64,000 bases of DNA from Xiphophorus maculatus (GCF_002775205.1 NC_036456.1:20609968-20673967), one strand, 5' to 3'; shown: positions 41,441-53,334, counted from the stretch's first letter. Program-made: numbers and translations. Notes: generated by a model not told the origin, from the sequence alone.

Positions 41441-44400
41441 TCAGCTGCGCTGGCTGTGTCTCTGGCAGATGTAGCGCAGCCTGGAGGAGCAGTGCAGGTC
41501 GTTGAGCCGCCCGTCGTTGTGGATGTGAGCGCAGTCCTCGTCTCCAGGTCCCATGCCGTGACCGGTCCAACTGTCGGGCTGGCCGGGTTTCCATCGCCTG
41601 GGCAACGGAGACACAAGCACCAGATCTACGTTCAGCAGATCTAGATCTGCTAACTGGCAGTCAGTGATGGAATAGTTACATTTAAAAAGTAAATTTAATC
41701 AGATTACTGATTACTCCTTGAAAAAGTAACTTAGATTACTGACTACTTGCTTTGGAAAGTAACTAAGTTACATTAAAAGTAACTTTTTTAGTTACTTTCA
41801 GCAGCTGCTAACAACAACGCTGTGAAAATGACATTGATCTTTGCCAAAACTTAATTATAAGTTATTTTATAACAATAACATCAACAATGTGTCTCCATTT
41901 ATAAGGTTGAACTGAAGATTGTTTACAACAGTACAAAAAAACTTCAGTAATTTGTGCCTGTTTTTGTGATTCTATTATTTGGAAAACCATAAATAGTATT
42001 TTAGAGTTCCCTCCTCCCCGGCCTCCAGGTTCTGAGTTACGGCCCTGTCTGCTGTCAGAGCGCGGCGCTCAGAGTAACGCGGCGCTCAGAGTGACGCGGC
42101 GCTCAGAGTAGCGCAGCTCCTCCTGCGGCTCCACAGCTCAGCTGCACAGATTATTGACACTTAATATTAATAACAGCGTTTAGTTGTACAACTTTAGTGG
42201 CTGTTTTCACGTTTATTGCTCTGTTCTTCACATCAGCCTATGTGATGCGTTACTGACATCACTGCTAATGATGTCATCCAGTAACCATCAGACCCTCTGA
42301 AGGTCATCCGGTCTCTGGTCCAGTTCCTGATCCATCCAGCTGAAACCTCCTGACCTTTCAGCATTTAGTCTGAAACCAAACTTCATGTTGCTCTGACCAA
42401 CACCTCGGTGAAGAACCTCCAGTAAACTGGATCTTAGACTCTTTGGTACCAGCAGCCACAACAAACACAGTTTGCTCCATGTGATGTGAGATCCAAGGCT
42501 TCTCTCCTTTATTGGTAACTGTTTTTATGCACCTTTTATTGTGCATAAAAAGAGGGACAGATCTCTTTTTTGATCTTTGCCAATTATATTGGCAAAGATC
42601 AATGTAATTTACAAAGAGGGAGATGTGCATTTTGTTGGTAGAAAAACAGGAACTATTTCGAGTTTCTGTCACCAAGTCTGATTATTATAAGCGGCTGTTG
42701 GCTTTTTTGTTTTTTTAAAGTTGCTAACAAATTTAACGGTTGCTCTTTCTGGGCTGGTTTTTGAAGGTGAAGTTGCTCATTTGGGTTTGGAAATAAACAG
42801 ACAGAAACCCCAGAATGTGTCTGACCTCCACCTGGTTTTACTCAGACTCTCCCTGTCCATCATTTCCAGGATGATCCGTCCCACTGCGTCTCTGTTAAAG
42901 TTAATCTATTACCTGTGAATGACGTCCAGATGTCCAGAACATTGGAAACATGGAGACTAATATGAACAGAGCAATAAACCTGAAAACAGCCACGAATGAA
43001 CGAGTCCGTAAAGTTGTGCAACTAAACGCTGTTATAATTATTAATATTAAGATAAGAGTCACTAATCTGTGCAGCAGCCATCTGAACTGTGGAGCCGCAG
43101 GAGGAGCTCTGACCTCTGACCTCTGACACCAAACACAGAACCTGGAGGTCGGGGGTTAAAATTCTTAGAGACAATAGTGGAAAACACAAAAACTGCACAA
43201 ATTACTAATGTTGTTTTTTTATTGTAACCATTAAAAAATCTCCCCTTCAGTTCAACCTTATAAATGGAGACACATTGTTGATGTTATTATAAAATTACTT
43301 ACAATTAAGTTTTGTCAAAAATCAATGTCATTTTTACAGTGTTGTTGTTAGCAGCTGCTGAAAGTAACTAAAAAGTTACTTTTAATGTAACTTAGTTACT
43401 TTCCAAATCAAGTAGTCAGTAATCTGACTGAGTTACTTTTTCAAGGAGTAATCAGTAATCTGATTAAAGTTACTTTTCCACATTCTTTAAACATTGTGGC
43501 TGAAACAACGATGAGGCTAAAATCTGGATTATTTTAAATGCTGGGATGTTTTATGATGATGATGAAGTTTGAGTGAATTTCCTCAAAACTAAAGTGACTA
43601 AAGACCAACAACCTCAGAGACTGAGGAAGTTTTCCACTGGATGAAGATGAAGATGAAGATCCACGATGTTTCCTGATTCCTGTCGACTGAATATTTTCCA
43701 TCTTTGACTGTTTTTCTTAAACAATGATGGAATAATCTGGTCATCCATTCTGACAGATTACCACCCAGCGCTCGGTGCCCATGTTTGGACTTCACAGAGT
43801 TCAGTGAGGCTCTGAGGCTGGATCCACCGGGACGATCCACCGGGACGGTCCACCGGGACGGTCCACCGGGACAATCCACCGGGACGGTCCACCTGGACGG
43901 TCCACCGGGACGGTCCACCGGGACGGTCCACCGGGACGGTCCACCGGGACGGTCCACCGGGACGGTCCACCGGGACGGTCCATTGGGACGGTCCACCGGG
44001 ACGGTCCATCGGGACGATCCACCGGGACGGTCCACCGGGACGGTCCACCGGGACGGTCCACCGGGACGGTTCACCGGGACGGTCCATCGGTCCGCCTGTC
44101 TGGTCCAAAACTTCTATCTGGTGCTGTTTGCTGTCACATTGAGCTTTTTTTGCAAACAGATTATAATTTGTAAACTAATCCATGTGGATGAAGATCTTTG
44201 ACAGGAAAAGAAAATCTGCTTGCTGTTGGGTTGTTGGGTTGTCATGACGACTGGAAAACCAGTTTGAGTTCCCAGAGCAGCCAATTCAACGCAGGATGTG
44301 ATTTTTCTAACGTTGGAGCGGCGATTTGCGTCTGACTCTCTGGGAGCTGACGGGACCTTGGAGCGGTTCTGGTACCGGAGGAATCCACGCTGCGCGGTTC

Positions 44401-46935
44401 CTCCCACTGAGAAACGTTTAAGTTGTTTCGGGAGCTTCATGTTCAGTCAGTTTATAATAAACACAACGGTCTCAGCAGCGGCGCCCCCTCCTGGTCAGTG
44501 TGTCCCTGCAGCTCTGAACAGTTTTGGTCCAGATTTCAGATTGATTATTGATCTGAGCTGCTGCTATAAATAACCGTTAGATATTTTACCACATTAAACT
44601 TTGTGATTGAGATGATCACCTGCTGTAATATGTAACATAAAATAAAAGTCCATAATAGATTTACTGTGTTTTATAGGTGCATGAATAAGGAAGCGTAAGG
44701 ACATATTAGTATGGACCAGCAGGGGGCGCCGATCACAAGTTCACATAAACCTCCAACATCTTTATCTGTTTTTAGCTCCCTGTTGTTGAGTTCACCACTA
44801 CCATCCAAATAAAATAAAATAAAATAAAAACGCCTCAGCGTTCTCACAGTGACCTGTGGCAACAGGAAGTGAAGGAGCTCCTCCTCCTCCTCAGCTCTTC
44901 CTCTGTTATTGATCGTTTCATTCAGACACAAACAGCAGAAAGGAAGAAAAATGTCCCACATCGTGTTGGCGCCCCCTGCAGGGCGGCGCCCCACTGCGGT
45001 GCCACCGAGCGGAGGTCCAGGTGATGCTGGACTCCAGGTCGTACCTGCGGTTCATGACGTACGGCGTCTGGTTGACCCACTCCCACCTGCCGGACTTCTC
45101 GTCCGTCAGACCGACCCAGTAGAACGACCCGGCAGAGAAACGGGTCACAAAGTCCTGGACCAACGAGACGCGTTCAGAAAACGGTTCTACAGATTTATCC
45201 ACCTGCTCATCACTTTGTCCTCAGCAGGTCCAAACGGCGGACAGGTTGTCTCACCCATTCTTCATCGCTCATCAGGATGACCAGGTGAGACTCGTGTCCG
45301 TTGCACCAATCCCTGGCCTCGTGCCACGACAGAACCGACCTGCTGAACAGGTAACAGCTGGACCCGAACGTCTCCCAACCCAGAGGACAGCAGCCGTCAG
45401 AGACGGAACCAGAACCTGGGACACAGAGGACAGTAACAGAACCTGAACCTGGGACAGAGAGGACAGAACCAGAGCCTGGGACAGAGAGGACAGAACCAGA
45501 ACCTGGGACACAGAGGACAGTAACAGAACCAGAGCCTGGGACACAGAGGACAGTAACAGAACCAGAGCCTGGGACAGAGAGGACAGAACCAGAACCTGGA
45601 CGTCCTTGGACGGTGAGCAGATGAGGACATTGTCAGAGGACGTTATGAGGACAGAGTCCATCAGAGCGTCCTGGTCTCCCAGTAGCACCAAGGGTCAGAC
45701 TGGGACTGTCCCAGTCTGACCAGTGGGACTGACCGTTGTTGATGAAGCGCTCCAGGGAACATTTCAGCTTGGCCACCGTCCTGCTGATGGTGTCCAGGGT
45801 GGACAGCTGCTTCAGGCCTTCAGACACTGAGGACAGGGTCAGAGGTCAGCAGATGTTTCCAGGTGTTGGTTCTGAGTCTGGGGTTACCTGAGGTCAGCTG
45901 CTCCTTGTTGCTCTCCACAGAGAACTTGAGCCTCTGAGCATCTTTAGCTGCGTCTGCGTTGGACAGCAGAGTCAGGAGGACAGAGACGGGTCAAGGTTAC
46001 CTGGACAGGTGTGCTACCTGCAGCGAGCCGCTGGGCGGACATCAGCCACTCCGTCTGGTTGGACAACGCTTTCTCCACGGACCAGAGCCGGCTCAGCGTG
46101 CTGCTGTCTGCACACAGACATGAGGAACCTCAGAACCACATGGAGGAGGCGGAGCTACACCACCTGCTGCTGCTTCTACCTGCCAGGTGTTCCTCCAACC
46201 TCATTGGCTCTACCTGCCAGGTGTTCCTCCAACCTCATTGGCTCTACCTGCCAGGTGTGAACACCTGCCTGATGGTTGCTAAGTTCTCCCAGAGAGCTCA
46301 GGTTGTCCCTCTCTAGTCTCTCTAGTTGTAGCCTAGCTCTGCTTCAGCCAGGCTGTGTAGCTTCCTTCTCTGCTGCTAGCGTCTCGTTAGCCTCACTGAA
46401 ACTTTCCTGACCTTCAGGTCCGGCCGTCTAGAACAGGTTCTGCCTCCAGACCAGTTCTGGCAACGACTCTGGTCCAGTTAAAGTCTCTGAGGTCAAAGCT
46501 GCTGAGCTTCAGAAGCTAAAGGTCAAACCATAAACCAGGTGATCTCAGATTCCTCCAGAAGCATTAGGACAGCAAAGAGCAGAGGACGTCTGCTGGACAC
46601 CGTCTGCTGGACGCCCTGGGAGGACAAGACGTCCACCAGGAGCTGATGGGAACACTGGGACGTACTGGAACACTGGGACGTACTCACTGGTGATTCCAAC
46701 CGCTACGATGAAAATCAGGACGAAGGCGGCGGCCAGGCCGGGGTAGAGCCAGCGCCTGACCCTGGAGACGGCCGAGAAGGAGATGGGCCGCGGCTCTGAC
46801 GGACAGAGGGACAGGTTAGGTGGCGGCGGAGCCGGTCTGGGCCCGGTTCTGGCCCGATCCAGACTCCACAGCAGTACCTTTGTTCCAGAACGAGCTGCTG
46901 TCGTCCTCAACCTCGTCGTGATATTCGGTCGTCAT
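41441..46935 (-). CDS. Asialoglycoprotein-receptor-like C-type lectin A
   Basis: A type II membrane receptor with a galactose-type C-type lectin domain. Exons on the minus strand: 46935-46878, 46795-46688, 46107-46018, 45953-45888, 45826-45734, 45415-45255, 45154-45045 and 41597-41441. They total 843 bases and 280 residues. Order: short acidic cytoplasmic tail (MTTEYHDEVEDDSSSFWNK), basic flank RVRRW, membrane anchor YPGLAAAFVLIFIVAVGITS, a helical stalk with NSS and NQT glycosylation sites, then the lectin domain (CCPLGWETFGSSCYLF, FYWVGLTDEKSGRWEWVNQT, PGQPDSWTGHGMGPGDEDCA, HCSSRLRYICQRH). QPD with GHG is the galactose/GalNAc signature known in ASGR and CLEC10A. The usual WND is LND. Human ASGR1, ASGR2 and CLEC10A lie on 17p13, like the other neighbours. 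The last intron (3.4 kb) holds a foldback transposon and a 13-bp minisatellite. Confidence 0.9.
41673..43478. mobile_element. Long foldback transposon in the last intron of lectin A
   Basis: The left arm (about 41673-42240) and right arm (about 42950-43478) are near-exact reverse complements over more than 500 bases. Shared words include TCAGATTACTGATTACTCCT, GTTACTTTCAGCAGCTGCTA, ATGTGTCTCCATTTATAAGG and CTCCTCCTGCGGCTCCACAG. The ends are rich in AGTAACTTAG/AGTTACTTT sub-repeats. The middle (42241-42950) shows no gene but a further stem, GATCTTTGCCAAT at 42574 with its complement. Non-autonomous; family not recognised. Confidence 0.85.
43826..44096 (+). repeat. 13-bp minisatellite, about 20 copies
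   Basis: The unit CGGTCCACCGGGA has few variants (CGATCCACC, CAATCCACC, CGGTCCATTGG). As 13 is not a multiple of 3, all frames cycle through the same peptide, and open frames on both strands are artefacts. It lies in the last intron of lectin A. Confidence 0.93.
45410..45610 (-). repeat. Tandem repeat GAACCTGGGACAGAGAGGACA in lectin A intron
   Basis: About seven irregular copies, 25-32 bases each, of AGAACCTGGGACAGAGAGGA with or without CAGTAACAG. The array starts at the acceptor of the first lectin-domain exon, so the repeat supplies its CAG. Confidence 0.85.
46165..46260 (+). repeat. 36-bp tandem repeat in lectin A intron
   Basis: Two and a half copies of CTACCTGCCAGGTGTTCCTC plus CAACCTCATTGGCT between stalk exon and membrane exon. 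Confidence 0.8.
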
Positions 46936-47143
46936 GATGTCTGTCCTCGTTTTCCTCTCTGTCCAACACTGAGCTGCAGGTCAACGACCAGAGAGAACTT
47001 TGGACCGGAAAACACTCGCTGTGTGTGTGTGTGTGTGTGTGAGGGTGTGTGTGTGCGGTGAAACATCAGAAGCTGCTGGGAAAACTGACTAAAGACAAAC
47101 AAGAAGGAGGAGACTGAGAGGAGCTGAAGTTTCTAGATGTTCC

Positions 47144-47149
47144 TTTAAT
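47144..47149 (-). terminator. Variant polyadenylation signal of lectin gene B
   Basis: ATTAAA on the minus strand lies about 105 bases beyond the stop of lectin B. Between them is a CAT repeat (47155-47184). Confidence 0.55.
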
Positions 47150-47153
47150 GCCA

Positions 47154-47185
<32 letters not shown>

Positions 47186-47251
47186 GGTGTCTGAGTCTCT
47201 AACTGCTCCGGTCCGCTCTGGGTTGTGGGCGGAGCCTGTGTCCAGGTGTCT

Positions 47252-47413
47252 TCAGGTGTTGGTGCTGCGTCTCTGGCAGATGAAGCGCATGGTGGTGCTG
47301 CAGTGGATGTCGTTAAGGCGCCCGTTGCTATGGAGATGAGCGCAGTCTTCATCTTCAGGACCCATACCGTGACCGGTCCAGGCATCGGGCTGGCCGGGAA
47401 CCCACCGCCTGGA

Positions 47414-47448
<35 letters not shown>

Positions 47449-48987
47449 CGGTCAGACAGCTGAATGAAACCCTACACAGAGACGTTGGCTGGAAGACGTC
47501 CAGGTGTCCAGACGTCCAGGTGTCCAGACGTACCTGCGCTCTATGGTGTAAGGGGTCTGGTTCACCCATTCCCACCTCCCAGTTCTCCCATCAGTCAAGC
47601 CGACCCAGTACAAGTCAGGAACCGACTTCTTGGTCACAAAGTCCTGCACAGAACAGAGAGCAGACATGATGGATGCCAACAAGATGGCGGACACACAGGA
47701 GACGAGCTGGACAGAGACACATCTACCCCCAGGTTCAGAGGGGAGGGGTTGGACCCCCAGTTGGATCCCCGGTTGGATCCCCGGTTGGTCCCCCGGTTGG
47801 ATCCCAGGTTGGTCCCCCGGTTGGACCCCCGGTTGGACCCCAGGTTGGTCCCCTGGTTGGACCCCAGGTTGGTCCCCCGGTTGGACCCCAGGTTGGATCC
47901 CCGGTTGGTCCCCCGGTTGTATCCCAGGTTGGTCCCCAGGTTGGTCCCCCGGTTGGTCCCCCGGCTCCTGGCAGGGATAACTTTGGTCCCTTTGTTGTCA
48001 CAGAACAGCTGATCTTCTATAATAACTCTTCTGACCTGCGGGGTCAGGGGTCATGGTCCTGTGGGCTCCGGGGCCCCAGGAAGGTTCTGGACTTGTCATG
48101 AAACCGGATGTTTGACACGCTATAGACCTCGGCTGCTGGTTTCATCCACGTTGAGCTACAACATGGATGAAGCCTTTCTGCTGAGCAGAGCTAGCTAGCA
48201 TGCTAGCATGCTGCCTCCAGAGTTCATCCTCCACTAAGTTTTCTCACCCACTCCTGGTTGCTGTGCAGGATCAGCAGGTGAGCGCTCTTCCTCTCACACC
48301 AGCTCTTGGACTGGTTCCAGTTCAGGTGCTGCTGGCTGAAGAAGTAGCAGTCCGACCCGAGCCGGGTCCAGTCCAGGGGACAGCACGGTCCGGTCGCTGA
48401 GCCTGGGACACACAGAGACACTGAGACACCAGGACAGACGGGACAGAGGACAGACGTCTCTCTGAGGGTCCGTACTGTTGCTGACGATCCGCTCCAGGGA
48501 ACATTTCAGCCCGTCCACGGCCCGGCTCAGAGAGTCCAGAACCGCCAGCTGCTGCAGGGCTGCAGACACTGGACACACACACAGGTTCTGTTCAGGTTCT
48601 ACTCAGATACTAGTGAGGGTCTGTTCAAGTTCTGATCGGGTTCTGGTGAGGTTCTGGTCGGGTTCTGGACACTGACCTGAGGCCAGCCGGTCCTTGTTGT
48701 CCTGAATGGACCACTGCAGGTGTTGAAGGTCTTTAATGGACTCTGGAAGACAAAACATTCAGAATCTCAGTGGGTTTAACGGAACCAGAACCAGAACCAG
48801 AACTAGACATTCAACCACTTCCTGGTCTGTTATAGTGCTGTGCTTTTATTGTGAAAGGCCAGCAGCGATGGCAGAGCTTCCTGTACCGTGACTCTGCTGC
48901 AGCGATGCGTTCAGGGACTCCATCCTGTCAGCCAGGATGGACATGTCCTCCTCTGCAGTCCACAACCGGCTGGATGTCTTTGTGTCT

Positions 48988-49022
<35 letters not shown>

Positions 49023-49626
49023 AACGTGCTGTTTCTCCATCTTAGAAAGGGTTTTCCTTATACTTTGATTCATTTCTATGGTTTACACCTGACCTTTGAC
49101 CCTAGACCTTAACTCATACCTTTACTGTGCTCCAGTTGTACCTGGAACTGGGAAATTCTGACTTCCCAGTTGGAAAAATGTGATTTCCCTTGGAACCTGG
49201 GAGCAGCTCCGACTTTCCTATGTTAGGATTTGTAAGGCCGACTTTGCATTTCAAAATGGCCGCTCCTCACATCAGCAGCAGGAAGCTGTGGAGGAGCCAT
49301 GTTGTTTTCACAGGAAGTACGTGTCAGAGTGCGTCTGACATCAGTGCTGTGTGCAGCGCAGCCTGCTGCTCTCAGCTGAACAACGTTGGCCTGTCTGTTC
49401 CTGTGAACAACCGGGTCGTTCCAACCGGGTCGTTCCAACCGGGTCGTTCCAACCCAGTCCTGCTGTGGAAAATGTCCTCACGTTGTTGGTTGTTAGCAAG
49501 ACAGACACACAGAGCAGTCAGCAAACCGGACCCAACAGAACCAACAAGTTCTGATCCAGCAGGAAGCCACATGGTTCAACGACTGAACACCAGGAAGGAC
49601 CGTTGGGTCTGGTTCCTCCTGGTCCA

Positions 49627-49705
<79 letters not shown>

Positions 49706-49971
49706 CACTGGTGACTCCCAGAACCAGGATCAGGACGAACACCACGGCAACCATCAGAGCGGGAAACAGCCAGCGCCTGAACCTGAAGAGACCGGAGACA
49801 GAGCCAGGAGGACTCTCTGGGACGGGGACAGACAGGAGGACAGACAGGAGGACAGGCAGGTCATTGGAGGCAGGAAAAGCAGAAACCATCCTCCACCCTC
49901 TCTGTCCCCCTCTGACCTTTGACCCAGAGGGTGCAGGTGTCCATGTCCTTGTCCCTGAAGCTGTTGAACAT
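47252..49971 (-). CDS. Asialoglycoprotein-receptor-like C-type lectin B
   Basis: A tandem duplicate of lectin A in the same orientation. Exons on the minus strand: 49971-49917, 49816-49709, 48985-48887, 48742-48677, 48568-48476, 48402-48248, 47643-47534 and 47408-47252. They also give 280 residues. Exon lengths 108, 66, 93, 110 and 157 are identical in the two genes; the others differ by multiples of three. The tail is MFNSFRDKDMDTCTLWVK, the basic flank FRFRRW, and the anchor FPALMVAVVFVLILVLGVTS. The stalk has one NAS site. The lectin domain shows CCPLDWTRLGSDCYFFSQQ, LYWVGLTDGRTGRWEWVNQT, PGQPDAWTGHGMGPEDEDCA and STTMRFICQRRSTNT. QPD again predicts galactose-type sugar binding. The tail differs completely from that of A, so sorting or signalling may differ. 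The first exon starts at the first ATG with a good donor. Confidence 0.9.
47745..47975 (+). repeat. 12- to 13-bp minisatellite in lectin B intron
   Basis: Units of GGTTGGTCCCCC, GGTTGGATCCCC and GGTTGGACCCCA, about 18 copies, between lectin-domain exons 1 and 2. Frames reading PGWSPGW are artefacts. Confidence 0.9.
49629..49702 (+). repeat. GT microsatellite touching the donor of lectin B exon 2
   Basis: About 37 GT units. On the gene's strand the donor GTGAGTA is followed directly by this (AC)n run, so the tract starts within 7 bases of the splice site. Confidence 0.93.
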
Positions 49972-51240
49972 GGCGGAGACGCTCTTCTGTCTTCAGTCTT
50001 TGGAGCTGCATTGGCAGAACAATCAGAACGTTACAGCAGGAGGACAGGAGGACAGGACCGGCGCCTCCTGCTGGTGTCTCACCTGTTGAACACCTGGAGA
50101 TGAGCGAGACGCAGCGTCTCTTCGGTCCGTCTCTGGAGGAATCTGACCGGCCGAGTCCAGAACCTCCTGCAGCTCCTCCTCCTCCCAGCAGGAACCGTCT
50201 GCTCAGCACTTTGTGGTTTTGTAACGTCTCTGTTTTTCTCTCTCTCTGTCACTCTCTCGCCCTCTCTCTCTCCCCCTCTCTCTCGCCCGCTGTGTGGCCA
50301 GAGTTTCTCCTTCCACTGAATCTCCTCAGCTTCTCGTTTTCAGCAGGACAGATTGCAGAGGAAGGAAACGTTCTGCAGGCCTCGCTTCCCTAAACCACCC
50401 GGAGGTTCTGCAGAGACACGCCCTGACCTCTGACCCCTGGCTCAGTACAGAGCTTCCTGACCTGGAGAAGCCAGGCCTGCAGACGGAGGGGGCCACGAGG
50501 GGCCCGGACCCCCAGCATGTTTTAATCCATCAGCTCAGCTTTGGGTTCCCTTCATGTTTTCACACAGAAACCAGGTGAAGTTCTCCAGCTGTTGAGTTTC
50601 ATGTCAGAATATAATCTAAATGTTTTTGATTTTATTTTGTTGCGATTTCAGGTTTTGACCATTTTACACGTCTGGTTAAATTTTTAAAATGATACTAAAC
50701 TTGTTTAATATCAGTGTTTGTCTGCTGATTGTGCCTCCACATTCATCACCACTCCGCCTCAGAAAGCTGATTACAGCATTTTACTAGTTTGTTTTTCCTG
50801 CACTGTAAAAACACAAAATCTTACCAAGTATTAAGTTTAGTTTCTAGTCTGAGTACATTTGAAATAAGACAAAACTTATTATTTAATTATTTCACTTATA
50901 AAACTTCTTATCAGTGAAAAAATTAAGAGGTTATTTGTAAGTTAATTTTGTTTTATTCTAAGTGTGCTGAGATATTTGCAATAGAAATCAAACTAAAAAG
51001 CTTTTTATTGAGTGTTTTTGCAGTGCATTATGCTAACACCAACACCGTTATGATGTCAGCTAATCATGGATGATGCTAACAGTAGCAGGTTAGCTGCATG
51101 GTGTGAGGAGTGATGGAGCATCTGGTGTGAACATGCTGGTCTGGGGCCAGATTAAAATCTGCCTGGGCCCCAGAGAGCCTGGGGCCGGCCCTGGAAGGCC
51201 TGGAGGTTGAGATGACAGGACCTGCCAGGTGCAGCAGCAG
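49972..51240. other. Intergenic region, lectin B to cyb5d1
   Basis: It probably holds the promoter of lectin B (CT-rich tract 50225-50290). The rest is AT-rich with no gene. At 51130-51200 the words GGGGCCAGATTAAAATCTGC and GGGGCCGGCCCTGG recall the end of a common dispersed repeat. Confidence 0.45.
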
Positions 51241-51244
51241 GAAG

Positions 51245-51250
51245 TTTAAT
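51245..51250 (-). terminator. Variant polyadenylation signal of cyb5d1
   Basis: ATTAAA on the minus strand only about 21 bases after the stop codon, which would make a very short 3' UTR. Another signal further on cannot be excluded. Confidence 0.4.
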
Positions 51251-51270
51251 GTGATGTCACAGCGATGAGG

Positions 51271-53334
51271 TCATCCCTCGGTGAGGTCGTCGTTGAAGTA
51301 GAGCAGGATAGCGGGGACGAAGAGGTCGCGGTCCATCCTGAGCTGCTCCAGCTCCTGGTCGTCATCCGTGACGCCGTTATTGCTCAGCGTCTTCTGCATG
51401 TCCAGGACGACTCCGTGGTACTTCCAGGTGTAGCTGTTGGCGTGGGCGTTGTGGCGCAGGTAGCGCTGCAGGATCTCCTCCAGGGTCTCCTCCGAGCACA
51501 CCTGAAGAGGGCAGGCCGGCTGAGCTTCACTACGTTACCCAGGATGCACTGAGAGCTTCGCTATGTTACCCAGGATGCACTGAGCTTCACTACGTTACCC
51601 AGGATGCACTGAGAGCTTCACTACGTTACCCAGGATGCACTGAGAGCTTCACTACGTTACCCAGGATGCACTGAGAGCTTCACTACGTTACCCAGGATGC
51701 ACTGAGAGCTTCACTACATTACCCAGGATGCACTGAGCTTCGCTATGTTACCCAGGATGCACTGAGAGCTTCACTACGTTACCCAGGATGCACTGAGCTT
51801 CACTACGTTACCCAGGATGCACTGAGAGCTTCGCTATGTTACCCAGGATGCACTGAGAGCTTCACTACGTTACCCAGGATGCACTGTGAGCTTCACAGGA
51901 CAGACTCCATTACCCATAGTGCACTGGGCCTCTCTCACCTCCAGCAGCTGCTCCTGTGACGTCAGCGTGTTGACCACGCGGATCCAGCGCGTCTTGGCCG
52001 ACAGCAGCCCCACCTCGTAGCGGCGTTCCTTCCACCAGGGCTGGCCCAGGTCCGTGTCCCAGTCGGAGCTCGGCCCGCTGGGCGGCGTGTGCACGAAGCG
52101 CCCCCTGGGGGTGTAGTACCGCTCGCAGCACGTCACAGGGTCCACAAACCTCAGGATCTGGAAAAACCAGGAACAGCTCAGCTCCCAGCAGGGTCAAAGG
52201 TCACTGCTGAAATACATCCATGATGGAAGCCAAACCAGCGACTTCAGCTGGTTTCACTGAAGGTATCAGAGTAAAGGGGCTGGACAAAATAAAACTCACG
52301 TCTCTGGTTTTTGGGTCGAACCAGCTGCTGATGTCCTTCCCAGCACACTCCATGATGGGCAGCAGCAGCACGTCACCTGCAGAGGGGAACACCGCCAAGG
52401 TCAACCAAGGTCAACCGGGGTCAGCTGGGGTCAACCGGGGTCAACCAAGGTCCATGACTCAGATGGTCGACAAAACAAAATATTCATATCAACATAAATT
52501 CAATCAAATCTCCTCATAATTATAAAATATTCCATCTGTTAACATGTCAAGTAAAACAAGTTTTAGGTTATGGATTCCTTTAAAAAGAATAAATAAACAT
52601 ATCTGTACACCACAGGAGCAGAAATATAAATAAAACAGAATTATTAATAAACTACATGGAGAGAGGCTTACGTTAACTGGGAAGTGATGAAAACGATTTT
52701 TGGTTTTTAAACTTTGTCCAAGGAAAGTTTCAAAAGATGAAGTTCCTGTTTAGCAATAAATCATAAATGCTTACATTAGCCACATTTTCAAATCCTCATG
52801 TTATTAATAAAATATTCAACTGTTTATCAGATTTCTTTCCCTATAAAACCATTTGAGAGGAGAAGAGATGTGAAGGTCAGAAAGTTTGAGTTTTCAAATT
52901 TGTTTCTTTATATTTTGGTGGGAGAACAAACCTGAAAATGTAGATATTAATTTTATTTTCCATTAATTTTCTTCTTATGAGACCAGGATAAATTTGTTTT
53001 GTCAAAAATTTAAAAAGTTATAATCACATTACTACTACTAATCCAGTAATTGATATTCTGTAACGTAGCTGTTTGTTTTCTTTATGAGCTGAACACATTT
53101 TGTATTATTTTATTATTTTCTCACAGGTTCACCGTCACATCCGGTCTGAGCTCGGCCTGGGGCCCAGTTTGAACCAGAACACCCATCCAACACCTGCAGC
53201 CGGAACTCACCTGAGTGCTGCTTCATCAGCGGGGTCAGGTCGCACACTTTGCCCAGGAAGGACACCCACAGGTCGCCCGCCGTGAAGTGAGAGGCCACCT
53301 CCGCGGGGGTGAAGAACCGGGGCCGCTTCTTCAT
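51271..53334 (-). CDS. cyb5d1: Cytochrome b5 domain-containing protein 1
   Basis: CYB5D1 is known as a ciliary/axonemal heme-binding protein linked to radial spokes. Exons on the minus strand: 53334-53211, 52376-52300, 52157-51939 and 51501-51271. They total 651 bases and 216 residues (human 228). The cytochrome-b5-like part is [32 protein letters not shown] and [16 protein letters not shown]. Then come [33 protein letters not shown], the ubiquitin-like segment [15 protein letters not shown] and the conserved end [16 protein letters not shown]. The order and wording follow human CYB5D1 closely. The intron between exons 3 and 4 carries a 31-bp minisatellite. An X-box-like site lies upstream, and a transposon starts about 150 bases before the ATG. 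Confidence 0.95.
51523..51893 (+). repeat. 31-bp minisatellite in cyb5d1 intron
   Basis: About twelve copies of TTCACTACGTTACCCAGGAT plus GCACTGAGAGC, with 29-base variants lacking one AG. It fills most of the intron. Confidence 0.93.

Noticed and set aside
43598-44201. Several 85- to 158-residue frames with DRPGGPSRWTVPV repeats on both strands
   Set aside because: A 13-base repeat gives the same peptide in every frame, so openness carries no information.
47464-48101. Frames of 116-182 residues with PGWSPGW or DPRLVPR repeats
   Set aside because: They are minisatellite translations crossing lectin B exons in the wrong direction.
49140-49300. Text like TTCCCAGTTGGAAAAATGTG and CCGACTTTCCTATG in a lectin B intron, resembling a dispersed repeat
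   Set aside because: There are no boundaries, inverted ends or second copy in the window.
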